This document shows positions 26,224-34,263 of a stretch of DNA of 39,176 nucleotides, piece after piece. Position numbers and translations under genes: made by a program. The DNA is from Burkholderiaceae bacterium (GTDB lineage Bacteria; Pseudomonadota; Gammaproteobacteria; Burkholderiales; Burkholderiaceae_E): NCBI GenBank assembly GCA_023384005.1, contig JAHDXY010000012.1, forward strand, positions 1-39,176, read 5' to 3'. Position 1 is the first letter of the stretch. Each line of letters begins with the position of its first letter. The notes beneath the pieces were generated by a model. That model saw only the letters and a list, made by a program, of their open reading frames with translations, ran no database searches and was not told the DNA's origin.

Positions 26224-29200
26224 TCACTTCACAGTCGGTGGCTCTAAATTCACATAAAACTCGCGGGACAGCTTCGCCAGCTCGGCGGGCGCCACGGTTC
26301 GCTTGAGATGTTCGAGCAGATCCTCCTGCCGCGGCTGGCCGAAGACCATCCGGTAGACGGCAAGGGACCCGCGCAGCGCAGGCAGCCTCGCCGCCTCCCG
26401 GCTGAGCGGCAACGCAGGCGCATGACGCTCGATGTACGCGCCATCCTCGATCGGGAAGACCCAGTAGGGGACGATTTCGGAGCTGTGCCCGGCATGCTTT
26501 TCCGCATACTCGAACAGTCCGCCCCACGGGTTGACGCCCGGTTTCGCCGCATGTCCGTTCTTGCGGACCAGGCTTGCGACATTTTTCCTGACAGCATGCC
26601 CCTTGTAGCGGTGAACCCTGCCTTCGCGCTGCTCCAGATCGACAGGATTGCTCGGCAGGTTCCAGTGGACAACCGCATGGCAGTAGGGATGGAAGTCGAG
26701 CCCTTCCTGCCCTATGGACGTGGTGACGCAAACGAACGGCCAGAATGGCGAGTTGAAGGCGGCACGCACGCCTTCTTTGCGGAGCAGCGTTTCTTCGCGC
26801 TCCCCGCCGCGCTCATCTCCGTAGCGCATCGCAAATCGCGCTCGCGCCCGCTGATTGTCGATAGTTACGCGTCCATCGCTGGAAGCCCTGACCCAATCGA
26901 CGCCAGGTGTCGCGGCTCGCAGCCCAGCAGAAGAGGCGATCTTGTCCGCGAGCTGCCGCGCGGCTTCTATGGGCGGCGCGTCGGTCAGACCTTCTGACTC
27001 GACCAGAACGTGAACATACTCGTCGAGCACACTCTGCAAGCAGCCGGCCGCGCAATACTCAAGCGCTCGCCTCCAGTACGGTTCCGCGCCGTTCATTCCC
27101 CGAATCAGGGCAATTACCTCGGGAGTGTTGAACAGGCTCCGAAACCCCCATGCAGTCCTGCCAGCCGAATGCCTTAGAGCGGGATCAGTGTGCGCCGCTC
27201 CCAACGTATGCCCCAGCGCGCGAAGGGCGCAATTCGCCGGTCCTGCGATTGCGATGAGCGCTAGAAGCTCGGGCAAATCCTCGGGCACGCGACCCTCCGG
27301 TTTCGCCTTCCCGAGCGCAAATTCGGCCGCGTAGCCGACGTGTTCCAGCCAGCCTTTTCTCTCTTCCGGATCTGAGGACCACGCATCGGCCAGCGACGCA
27401 GGATTTGCAAACCATCCCTCCGTCGCTTCCCGATCGTTATGGCGATCGAGCATGATCGGCGCGGCCCAATACCACGCCTCGTCTTCTGGCCCGGTACGTC
27501 GTGCGCCGGCCGTCAGGGGCGATAGCAGCTTCCGAATTCCGCCGGCAACCTTCTTGATGACTGCTTCGAGGGTCTCAGTCGCCACTGTCGGTACGGCTCC
27601 GAGCGGATCGCCCAGGCCAGCGAGCCTCGTACTCGGATACAGCAGTGAAAGGACCGGCATGCCCGTAAGACGGCCTTCCGACCGCGTGAACATGAGGAGC
27701 GGTCGCCGCCGTTCCCGAGCTTCGAGCGTATTGGTGGCCGCGGCATCAAGGCTTTTCATCATGCGCCGCTCCACTTCGTAACTGAGCAGCACGGAGACAG
27801 CGCGCGGAACCACGTTCCAACTCGAAAAGATGAGCCGCTTCGTCATTACCTTTGCGGCCACGCCGCTGAAAGGCTGGCCGAGCCGGTAGTACGGGAATGA
27901 AGGCGGCATCCACAGCAGCCGCCACCATCCTTCTCCAATTGTCTGTTCGGCCAGCCGCTCCAGCGCTGCATGGCGCGGGTCAATCTCCTCGTAAGCGCGC
28001 CAGGCCGAGGCGTCGAGCAGCGCGCTCCGGGACGCAGCGATGGCGCGCGAAACAGCTTCGCCACCGCCGTTCTGCGCGACATCCCGAAGCAGGCCCTTAA
28101 GCTGGTAGTTGTCCGGCTCCATGAAGTTCAAGAGATATGGGCTGGCCTTCCAGTACTCGGTCACGTCGGTATGGCCAAGCGCGTCCGCCAGCCGGCGTGT
28201 AGCGAGGTAGCTCTCGATATGCTTGGGAAGCACTTGAACCGCGGGCGTCGCGACCTCGCGAAGCATCCCGCTTCGATCGGCCGTGACCGCCAGCTTCTCC
28301 GTCCGGCACATCACTCGTCGCAGCTCGGCTTCGAGCTTCTGCTTTATCTCGCGAACCGGTTCTACGCCGTCCTGACCTACCCGTGCGCAAGCCCTGCCAT
28401 ATGCAGCCAGAAGCTCCTTGCTCGCTTCGGTCTCCTTCTCATCGACTTGCAAGAATCGCAACGTCTCCACGAAATCCTTGTAGTGGTCGTCGGACTCCGC
28501 TTCCTGACCAAGTGTGTACATCTTGTACGGCGTCGCCGAGAGAAGCAGGACCCGCGCGTCCTCCCAGGCGAACAGGTGCCGCGCCAGGTCACCTGCCGGA
28601 TTGTCCGGACGAAGAAGATCTTTGAAGCGCTGGAACTCGTCCAGGATGATGAGATCGGGTTCGAGAGCGCGTACGCACACGGCGGCAAGCAGCGACCGCA
28701 TGTCGCCAATGAAGGCGTTGCGGGCCTCCCTGTCCTCGGCGGGAATGTGCTTTTTGCTCCACGCGAACCTGGCGCACAGATCACGGAAATTGCTCTCGTG
28801 AGTTGGTTTGCCGGCCTCCCGTGCACGCGCGCCCTCCTGGCGGAGCTGCTCGCTGAACGCCTTCGCCAGATCGCGGTCGATCGGCGCGTCTCGCTCGCAC
28901 TGCCGAAGCCAGTCGCGGAACTTATCCTTATCCGTAACGCCGCCCTGCATCAGGTTCTTGGCCCCCGTACCCTGCGCAATCGACGGCCACGTCCACCGCA
29001 GCAGCCAGTACAAAAGGAGCCGCTCGTCCACCAGCCCGCCACGGTTCCCCAGATGGAACGACGTTTGCGGCGTGAATGAGACGAAGTTGAGACGATTCGC
29101 CGAGAGCTCCTGGACCTGCTGGGGCAACAAAGTAATGCGAGAGGCGAACTGAAAGTCTGGTTTGCCCGTTACATTAAGGCGGCTGATGTTCTGCCGGGCG

Positions 29201-29451
29201 ATGTCGGCGTTCGAGCAGATGTATATCACGTCGATGCGCTTCTTCCCGGCTTTGCGCAGCCGTTCTATCGCCCTGGCGATAACGCCGCGTGCTACGAGCG
29301 TCTTGCCCAGTCCGACTTCGTCGGCCAGCAGGAATCGGCGCGTCGCGCCTTTGCCGTACAGGCGCTCGTAGACGTATGCCACCGACTTGCGTTGAAATCC
29401 TTTGAGCGCACCGAGAACGCGCTCGGCGTCAACGGCATCAGGCTGCGACAC
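26224..29451 (-). CDS. SF2 (SNF2-like) helicase of the DUF6361-PLD cassette
   Basis: 1075 aa. Seen: Walker A LLADEVGLGKT (41-51), a Walker B read as DEFQ (271-274) rather than DEAH, motif III LLLSATPYKMYTL, and late in the protein TTSIGQEGLDFHPYC and LEQREGRVHRYKG, motifs V and VI. Between motif III and V lies an insertion of some 550 residues, much larger than in typical SNF2 helicases. Known: helicases of this shape accompany PLD-like proteins in defence clusters. GTG start at 29451 overlaps the PLD gene stop by 14 nt, with GCAGGGCGGAC just upstream. It is the fourth SF2 helicase of the island and the only one with DEFQ. Substrate unknown. Confidence 0.85.
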   Translation of the reverse strand: MSQPDAVDAERVLGALKGFQRKSVAYVYERLYGKGATRRFLLADEVGLGKTLVARGVIARAIERLRKAGKKRIDVIYICSNADIARQNISRLNVTGKPDFQFASRITLLPQQVQELSANRLNFVSFTPQTSFHLGNRGGLVDERLLLYWLLRWTWPSIAQGTGAKNLMQGGVTDKDKFRDWLRQCERDAPIDRDLAKAFSEQLRQEGARAREAGKPTHESNFRDLCARFAWSKKHIPAEDREARNAFIGDMRSLLAAVCVRALEPDLIILDEFQRFKDLLRPDNPAGDLARHLFAWEDARVLLLSATPYKMYTLGQEAESDDHYKDFVETLRFLQVDEKETEASKELLAAYGRACARVGQDGVEPVREIKQKLEAELRRVMCRTEKLAVTADRSGMLREVATPAVQVLPKHIESYLATRRLADALGHTDVTEYWKASPYLLNFMEPDNYQLKGLLRDVAQNGGGEAVSRAIAASRSALLDASAWRAYEEIDPRHAALERLAEQTIGEGWWRLLWMPPSFPYYRLGQPFSGVAAKVMTKRLIFSSWNVVPRAVSVLLSYEVERRMMKSLDAAATNTLEARERRRPLLMFTRSEGRLTGMPVLSLLYPSTRLAGLGDPLGAVPTVATETLEAVIKKVAGGIRKLLSPLTAGARRTGPEDEAWYWAAPIMLDRHNDREATEGWFANPASLADAWSSDPEERKGWLEHVGYAAEFALGKAKPEGRVPEDLPELLALIAIAGPANCALRALGHTLGAAHTDPALRHSAGRTAWGFRSLFNTPEVIALIRGMNGAEPYWRRALEYCAAGCLQSVLDEYVHVLVESEGLTDAPPIEAARQLADKIASSAGLRAATPGVDWVRASSDGRVTIDNQRARARFAMRYGDERGGEREETLLRKEGVRAAFNSPFWPFVCVTTSIGQEGLDFHPYCHAVVHWNLPSNPVDLEQREGRVHRYKGHAVRKNVASLVRKNGHAAKPGVNPWGGLFEYAEKHAGHSSEIVPYWVFPIEDGAYIERHAPALPLSREAARLPALRGSLAVYRMVFGQPRQEDLLEHLKRTVAPAELAKLSREFYVNLEPPTVK

Positions 29452-31438
29452 GTCCGCCCTGCTTCCGAAGGTTTGCGTCCGCGCCCCGCGCGGCGCGGAT
29501 GGCGCTCCAGAGCATTACAAGCTCTTCTGGAAGAAGTTGCCTGCCCTCCTCCGTCTTTTCGAGGTCTTGCACCAGCCGCTCGATGTGATCGAGGCGCGAA
29601 GGATCTTCGGCCAGCGTCCGAAGCAGCGGTTCGAGGAGCGGTATGCCGAACGAGCCGAGCGAATTCCAGTCGCCCCAGCTTCCTCCTTTTCCCTGTCCGT
29701 CGCCTCGCAGGTCAAGATCAGCGCCCTCCAGCAGCATCAACAGATAGCGCAGAAGCCGTTCGCGATTCGAGAGCATCGCGAGCAGCAGCCGCGCGTCGCG
29801 ATCCGCCGGTGCGCCATCCAACGGCAGCTTGAGCACGAACTCCTGCGTCAATTTTCGGCTTTTCTCGCTGGCAGTAACGGTGACCGCAAAGAAAGCCGTC
29901 AGAGATTCGAACGCGAGCGATTTGAAAGAGGCGAGTTGCCCGCTTATGCGCGTGAATCGCACCCCGTTGTCAGGTGCAAATGACACCGGGCGGATCGCGC
30001 ACTCGACGCCTGCCGGAAGTGGCGCAGCCGCAGCTTCGGCCGATTCGACGCGCACTCTGAACGTCCGTCCTTCGGCATCGGCTTGGCAGTAAGCGATCAG
30101 GCGTGCGTCAACGAGCTGACGGCGGACTTGATCGATTGTCCGTTCCAGCCTCTTCTCGACCTCGTCGGGCTTGCGCTCGATTTCCGCACGCCTGTATGGA
30201 ACGAGCATGTCGATCAGGCGGACCCGCTTGTCCTGCTGGCCCTTCTGAGCATCCTGGCGGAGCAGCGAATCGATCCCAATGTCGGCTCGCTTGCCACGCA
30301 GTTCCACCAGGAATTCGACATTCGCGGAGAACGCCGCTTCCGTGGCGTTGGCTGAGCCGGTCCAGAGTCGCGCGTCCCAGCCACAATCCGCTACGTAGAA
30401 CTTTGCGTGCAGACCACGCAAGGATACCGCGGACGGCTCCACCGTGATCTCACCGTCGGAGTTCTCCGCTGGACCTGAAGCAGTTTGCGACTGAGCTGCC
30501 TCGTCTTCGCGCAAGTCCGACTCCGCCGCATCTGAGAGTACGTAGCATGACTCGATATCCTCGAACGCAGCCGCCGCCAAGAAGTCCAGCTCCTCCGGCC
30601 GCGAAACGAGCGCACATACGTTGCTCTGTTCCTTCACCCAGTCCAGAAACGTCTTGTCTGCGAAGGGTGACATGACGAGCAGTCGATCCGTGCGCCCCTC
30701 GAACGGCCACACGTCTTTCGCATCCACACCGATCGGCCAGAACACGAGGTCGTCGGCGTAGTTGCTGAAGCCCGGTGGAACCTGGAACTGGACTCGCAGC
30801 AGTTCTTCCGAAATCTGCACGATGTCTTTCGCTCGACGCGCGTCTACTGGCCGGCATGCAAGGTCGGGCAGAGCCCGAACGAATGCAGCCAAGGGCCGAT
30901 TGCTGCGGATGACTTGCGGTCGATCGCGTATCAGCTCGCCATCGAGGGCGAGCATGGTGTCCCAGGAGCGGTCGAACGTGAGGTTTCTCGTCCCGCACAA
31001 GAGGCGATACTTCACCGCATTGGGGTCCGGCCGCTCGTGATCCTCCGCCGCCCGCGGATCGCGCAGGTCCGCAGAGTACCGGACGACCGCAACCTTCGGA
31101 TGGAATACGCCTCCATTCCTGCGCGCCTTGGCCTCGATTACCGATTCCTCCAGGTATCCGAAAAGTAATTGCCCTCTTCGTGGCGCCGCGATGCAGCCTC
31201 CTTGGCAGAAGACGCTGATGCGGCCTGCGTGTCTGCGAAGGGCTTCGAGCAGGGCAACAGGGTCCACCCGCCCTGCCTCGTTGATTCCGTCGCCGGACGC
31301 CAACGTGAACGACAGCGGCAGCGTCAACAACGCGACCAGATCGAGGGTGTACGTCGTCGCAATGACTTGATCGAGCCGAAAGCCGGCGGGGGCGCGCAGC
31401 GCCTCGGTAAAAACGGTGCGATCGGCGGCATCGAGCAT
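29438..31438 (-). CDS. Phospholipase-D-like (PLD) family protein, probable nuclease
   Basis: 666 aa. Seen: two PLD half-sites. The first is VFHPKVAVVRY (H113, K115) followed by LCGTRNLTFDRSWD (about 147-160); the second is LHAKFYVADC (H344, K346) followed by WTGSANATEAAF (about 359-370). Both H-x-K motifs and the downstream N residues are intact, so a complete two-site active centre is possible. Known: bacterial PLD-fold proteins in defence loci, for example DrmC in DISARM, act as nucleases or accessory factors. Context: ATG starts one base after the DUF6361 stop (TGA-A-ATG) and its end overlaps the helicase. It is larger than DrmC and lies in another operon than the methylase, so it is not called DrmC. 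Confidence 0.82.
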   Translation of the reverse strand: MLDAADRTVFTEALRAPAGFRLDQVIATTYTLDLVALLTLPLSFTLASGDGINEAGRVDPVALLEALRRHAGRISVFCQGGCIAAPRRGQLLFGYLEESVIEAKARRNGGVFHPKVAVVRYSADLRDPRAAEDHERPDPNAVKYRLLCGTRNLTFDRSWDTMLALDGELIRDRPQVIRSNRPLAAFVRALPDLACRPVDARRAKDIVQISEELLRVQFQVPPGFSNYADDLVFWPIGVDAKDVWPFEGRTDRLLVMSPFADKTFLDWVKEQSNVCALVSRPEELDFLAAAAFEDIESCYVLSDAAESDLREDEAAQSQTASGPAENSDGEITVEPSAVSLRGLHAKFYVADCGWDARLWTGSANATEAAFSANVEFLVELRGKRADIGIDSLLRQDAQKGQQDKRVRLIDMLVPYRRAEIERKPDEVEKRLERTIDQVRRQLVDARLIAYCQADAEGRTFRVRVESAEAAAAPLPAGVECAIRPVSFAPDNGVRFTRISGQLASFKSLAFESLTAFFAVTVTASEKSRKLTQEFVLKLPLDGAPADRDARLLLAMLSNRERLLRYLLMLLEGADLDLRGDGQGKGGSWGDWNSLGSFGIPLLEPLLRTLAEDPSRLDHIERLVQDLEKTEEGRQLLPEELVMLWSAIRAARGADANLRKQGGRVAA

Positions 31439-31439
31439 T

Positions 31440-32645
31440 TCAGGTCGCCTTCGCAGGTTTGCGGATCAGGTCCTCGAGGATCTGTCGCACGGGTCTGCCC
31501 CATCGGTAGTCAAGTTGCCCCGCCCCGGATCGCCCGTTCCACAGGTCGAGCGCCCTCGGATTTCCGAGCCGCGCCCGCCCCCGCTTCAGGAATGACTCAC
31601 GCAATCGGATCAGTTCGTGCAGGCTGCGGTCGGAAAGGATGCTTTCAATCCGGCGCGCTGTGCCGATCGCGCCCTGCCATGTTTCAACGAAGGAATAACT
31701 TGGCGGCGGTACCCTTGCCCGCCATGCGGCGAGCAACGCCCAGAAGCGCGGGCGGTTCCATTTCGCGAATCCGTCCGCCCGTTGCTTCAGCGCCTCCCAC
31801 CATTCGGCGAGCCACTCTTCATATTCCTCGACCAGGTCCTCCAAATCCTTTTCTTGCGCGAGCATCAGGTTATAGAGCAGCGAGGCCCCGTGCATGGACT
31901 CGGAGAAGTTGCGCGCGTGCTCGAGCTCCTCGCTGAGCGCTTTGGGCAATTCCGCGGGTGGCACGTGTTCCCACGGAAAATCCGTGCCATTCGGCCGCCT
32001 CCCTACATGAATCAGGTGAGCAAGCAGCGAATCCGGAGCGGCGAAGTTCATCCGATCGGACAGGTATCTCGCTTCCTCGCTAGTGATCGCGAAGTCGGTG
32101 GCATCCAGCCATCCCTCAGGCGGTTGTGGGAGCTCGGCGTCCCACAGCACCCGGCTCGCGTTTCCGACCGGCTCCCCGTCATCGTTTCGCTGCGCTTCCG
32201 ACGTGGTTCGCAGCTCCCTCGCGTAATCGGCCTCCGAGCCGTCGAACCGCAAAACCCCCAAGCGCCGCAAGCCCTGCCAGTACACGCTGCTCGGCAGGCG
32301 CTGGACGTTTCCGCCAGCCCTGTAGCCAATTACGCCGAGCGCTTCGCCGCCTTTCATGAGGCTTTTACGGAGCTGGTCCTGCATCTGCCGCATCCGCTGT
32401 CCGAAGCGTTCTGGATCGCGATCCGCCGGCTTCAACATGCGGAACAGCCAGGGAACGAAAAGGAAATAGCGTACCCGGGTTTGAATCGTGCTCGTGCCCG
32501 GGAACAGCCGGTCGGCGAACGCATCACGGATCACGCCAAGACCAAGCTCGTCTCGCGTATCGTCTTCGCGGAATAGGTCGACGGCGTCGAGCGCCCGCTT
32601 GCGGTCGCGGTCCGAATAGTCGAGCCAAGCGAAAGTAGACGCCAC
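31440..32645 (-). CDS. DUF6361 family protein
   Basis: 401 aa from the GTG at 32645. Seen: FAWLDYSDRDRKRALDAV at the N-terminus and LGLGVIRDAFADRLFPG followed by TIQTRVRYFLFVPWLF, strongly characteristic of DUF6361. Family members begin close to the F-x-W-L-D-Y element, so the track's GTG at 32717, which adds 24 unrelated residues, is probably too early; GGGG lies about nine bases before the 32645 GTG. No known catalytic motif. Function unknown; it is found with PLD-like and helicase genes. Context: first gene of a three-gene cassette. The 57-128 bp upstream to the DUF2779 stop show no copy of the shared operator motif; a CTTACTACTGAG element with GATAAAGT nearby is at most a loose relative. 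Confidence 0.78.
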   Translation of the reverse strand: MASTFAWLDYSDRDRKRALDAVDLFREDDTRDELGLGVIRDAFADRLFPGTSTIQTRVRYFLFVPWLFRMLKPADRDPERFGQRMRQMQDQLRKSLMKGGEALGVIGYRAGGNVQRLPSSVYWQGLRRLGVLRFDGSEADYARELRTTSEAQRNDDGEPVGNASRVLWDAELPQPPEGWLDATDFAITSEEARYLSDRMNFAAPDSLLAHLIHVGRRPNGTDFPWEHVPPAELPKALSEELEHARNFSESMHGASLLYNLMLAQEKDLEDLVEEYEEWLAEWWEALKQRADGFAKWNRPRFWALLAAWRARVPPPSYSFVETWQGAIGTARRIESILSDRSLHELIRLRESFLKRGRARLGNPRALDLWNGRSGAGQLDYRWGRPVRQILEDLIRKPAKAT

Positions 32646-32773
32646 AGTTGTGTACCCCGGTGGCAGCGGAAACTTCCCCGCGCTAGTCAATGCTGGACCA
32701 TGCGCGGCCCCCTGCACACCGAACTTTATCCCCTCAGTAGTAAGACCACCAATTGCTGTTCATTCTCTGGGCG

Positions 32774-34219
32774 TCAGCACTGCTCCATCAGGAACCGCGC
32801 AAGTCGCACCATTGCGAGCGTATCGCGCGCGCAATACGCCGTGAGATCACGCTCGATGCTTTGCCGGCGCTCCGGGAGCGTATTCGGGTGAATTGCTTCA
32901 AGGTAAGCAACCTGTGCCTGCCCTCCCTCCTGGACTTCCCCGAGGGCAGCGTAGTCCAGCTCGGGCGCAATCGTCGGGATGACGGACTTGATCGACCACG
33001 AACCCATCATCTGCGGGTGGTAGTAGCTGCGTTCCGCCAACGGTCGCAAGTCAACAATGCGGTTCATGATCCTGCCGATGCTCTCCGCAAGATCGGGAAA
33101 ACGCACCACGGACTGCGCAAGAATCGTCCGCTCGAAGCTGCTGTAGGAGAATACTGGCCCGCTCGTTCCGAGACAGCCGATCAGCGATTCCGCGAAAGTG
33201 CGCATCGGCGGCCGGCCGGAAAGGTCCAGGAAGCCGCGTTGCTCGAGCGACCCATCCGACTTCTCCAGGTGGCAGGACCATTGGAAGGGAAGCTGTTCGT
33301 AGGGGCGCGTGCCCGCCCAAATCGGCACCGCCATCTGAGCGGTCTCGAAATCCACGTAGTACCGCGGGTAAGGAAGCGCTGCGACCTCAGCCCCCGCGCC
33401 CCTGACGATGTCCGCCTGCCCGCTGATGGTCGCCCGCCACACTCGCAGGTGATTGGCGGACTTCAGCATTCCCTCCGGCACCTCGCGCAGGTCCCGATGC
33501 CCCGCCTCGCGCAAGGCCACGACCGTCTTCCCGCCTCGCGGCAGAATCTCCACCGGAAACGCCGGTCTGCCAGCCGAGCAATGCCCCTGAAACGGGCACT
33601 CGAACGGATCGGTGCAATGGGCGCCCATTTCGACGGCTGGCATGGCACCGTCGAGCACGCGCGAGAACTGCTCCACCCAGCCCGGCACCTTGCCCACATC
33701 TGGTCCGACGGCCACGGACACATCCGTGTCGCGCAGCAGCCCTCCGTACTGCCCTTCGCCCTGGTACACGAACGCGTTGTCGATGTGCGTGACGAAGGAT
33801 CGAGACAACCGCACGCCCGCGCCGCGCAGCGTCCACACTTGGACCGCCACGTCGGGCTGGTGGTAGTCCTTCACCGAGGTCGACGATTTCACTTCCCGCA
33901 GCTCTGCGTCGCCCGCGCGCCGCGACAAGATGTCCGCGCGAATCAGAACGCCTCCATGAGCGACAGCGGCTTCGAACAACACCTTGTCGCCCGGCATGGC
34001 AAGTTCCCGCTCGGTCGCCGCGAGCGCCGCGTTCAGATCGTCGTCGGCCATGAGCTTCCCGCCGGGCTGCAGCGTGCGGGCAACGTCTCCAACCTCATGC
34101 CCGACCTGGAAGCGATGCTCCGTCGCGGCATCGACTTCGGCGAGATCCGGCCGGTGCACCTGGAGGTACAACCGCTTCGGGCATTGCAACCCGTTCAGAA
34201 TGCGGGACTTGGAGAGCAT
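32774..34219 (-). CDS. DUF2779 protein: Cas4-like nuclease plus DEDD exonuclease-like domain
   Basis: 481 aa. Seen: N-terminal LNGLQCPKRLYLQ with C13, a PD-(D/E)XK core with D96 in RADIL and E109-V-K111, and a later cysteine cluster C202, C208, C214 in HCTDPFECPFQGHC. Four cysteines in this order suggest the Cas4/AddB-type iron-sulphur cluster. The C-terminal half starts YYVDFETAQ (D290, E292) and ends YCARDTLAMV, the first and last acidic motifs of a DnaQ/RNase H-like DEDD exonuclease. Known: this fused family is widespread in mobile elements, its role unclear. Context: follows the WYL gene by 44 bp, and that gap holds operator C. The predicted transcript would start at or next to the ATG, and no ribosome binding site is visible, so a leaderless message is possible. 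Confidence 0.8.
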   Translation of the reverse strand: MLSKSRILNGLQCPKRLYLQVHRPDLAEVDAATEHRFQVGHEVGDVARTLQPGGKLMADDDLNAALAATERELAMPGDKVLFEAAVAHGGVLIRADILSRRAGDAELREVKSSTSVKDYHQPDVAVQVWTLRGAGVRLSRSFVTHIDNAFVYQGEGQYGGLLRDTDVSVAVGPDVGKVPGWVEQFSRVLDGAMPAVEMGAHCTDPFECPFQGHCSAGRPAFPVEILPRGGKTVVALREAGHRDLREVPEGMLKSANHLRVWRATISGQADIVRGAGAEVAALPYPRYYVDFETAQMAVPIWAGTRPYEQLPFQWSCHLEKSDGSLEQRGFLDLSGRPPMRTFAESLIGCLGTSGPVFSYSSFERTILAQSVVRFPDLAESIGRIMNRIVDLRPLAERSYYHPQMMGSWSIKSVIPTIAPELDYAALGEVQEGGQAQVAYLEAIHPNTLPERRQSIERDLTAYCARDTLAMVRLARFLMEQC

Positions 34220-34225
34220 CGATCT

Positions 34226-34259
34226 ATTTTGCGGGGCTCACTGACTCACAGCGTGAGCC
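34226..34259 (-). promoter_or_regulatory. Operator/promoter C before the DUF2779 gene
   Basis: Minus strand GGCTCA-CGCTG-TGAGTCA (34242-34259). A second GTGAG follows directly (TCAGTGAGCC), so the site may be doubled. Ten bases downstream is CAAAAT (34226-34231), a poor -10, placing the start near 34219, the first base of the ATG. Confidence 0.5.
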
Positions 34260-34263
34260 TGCG

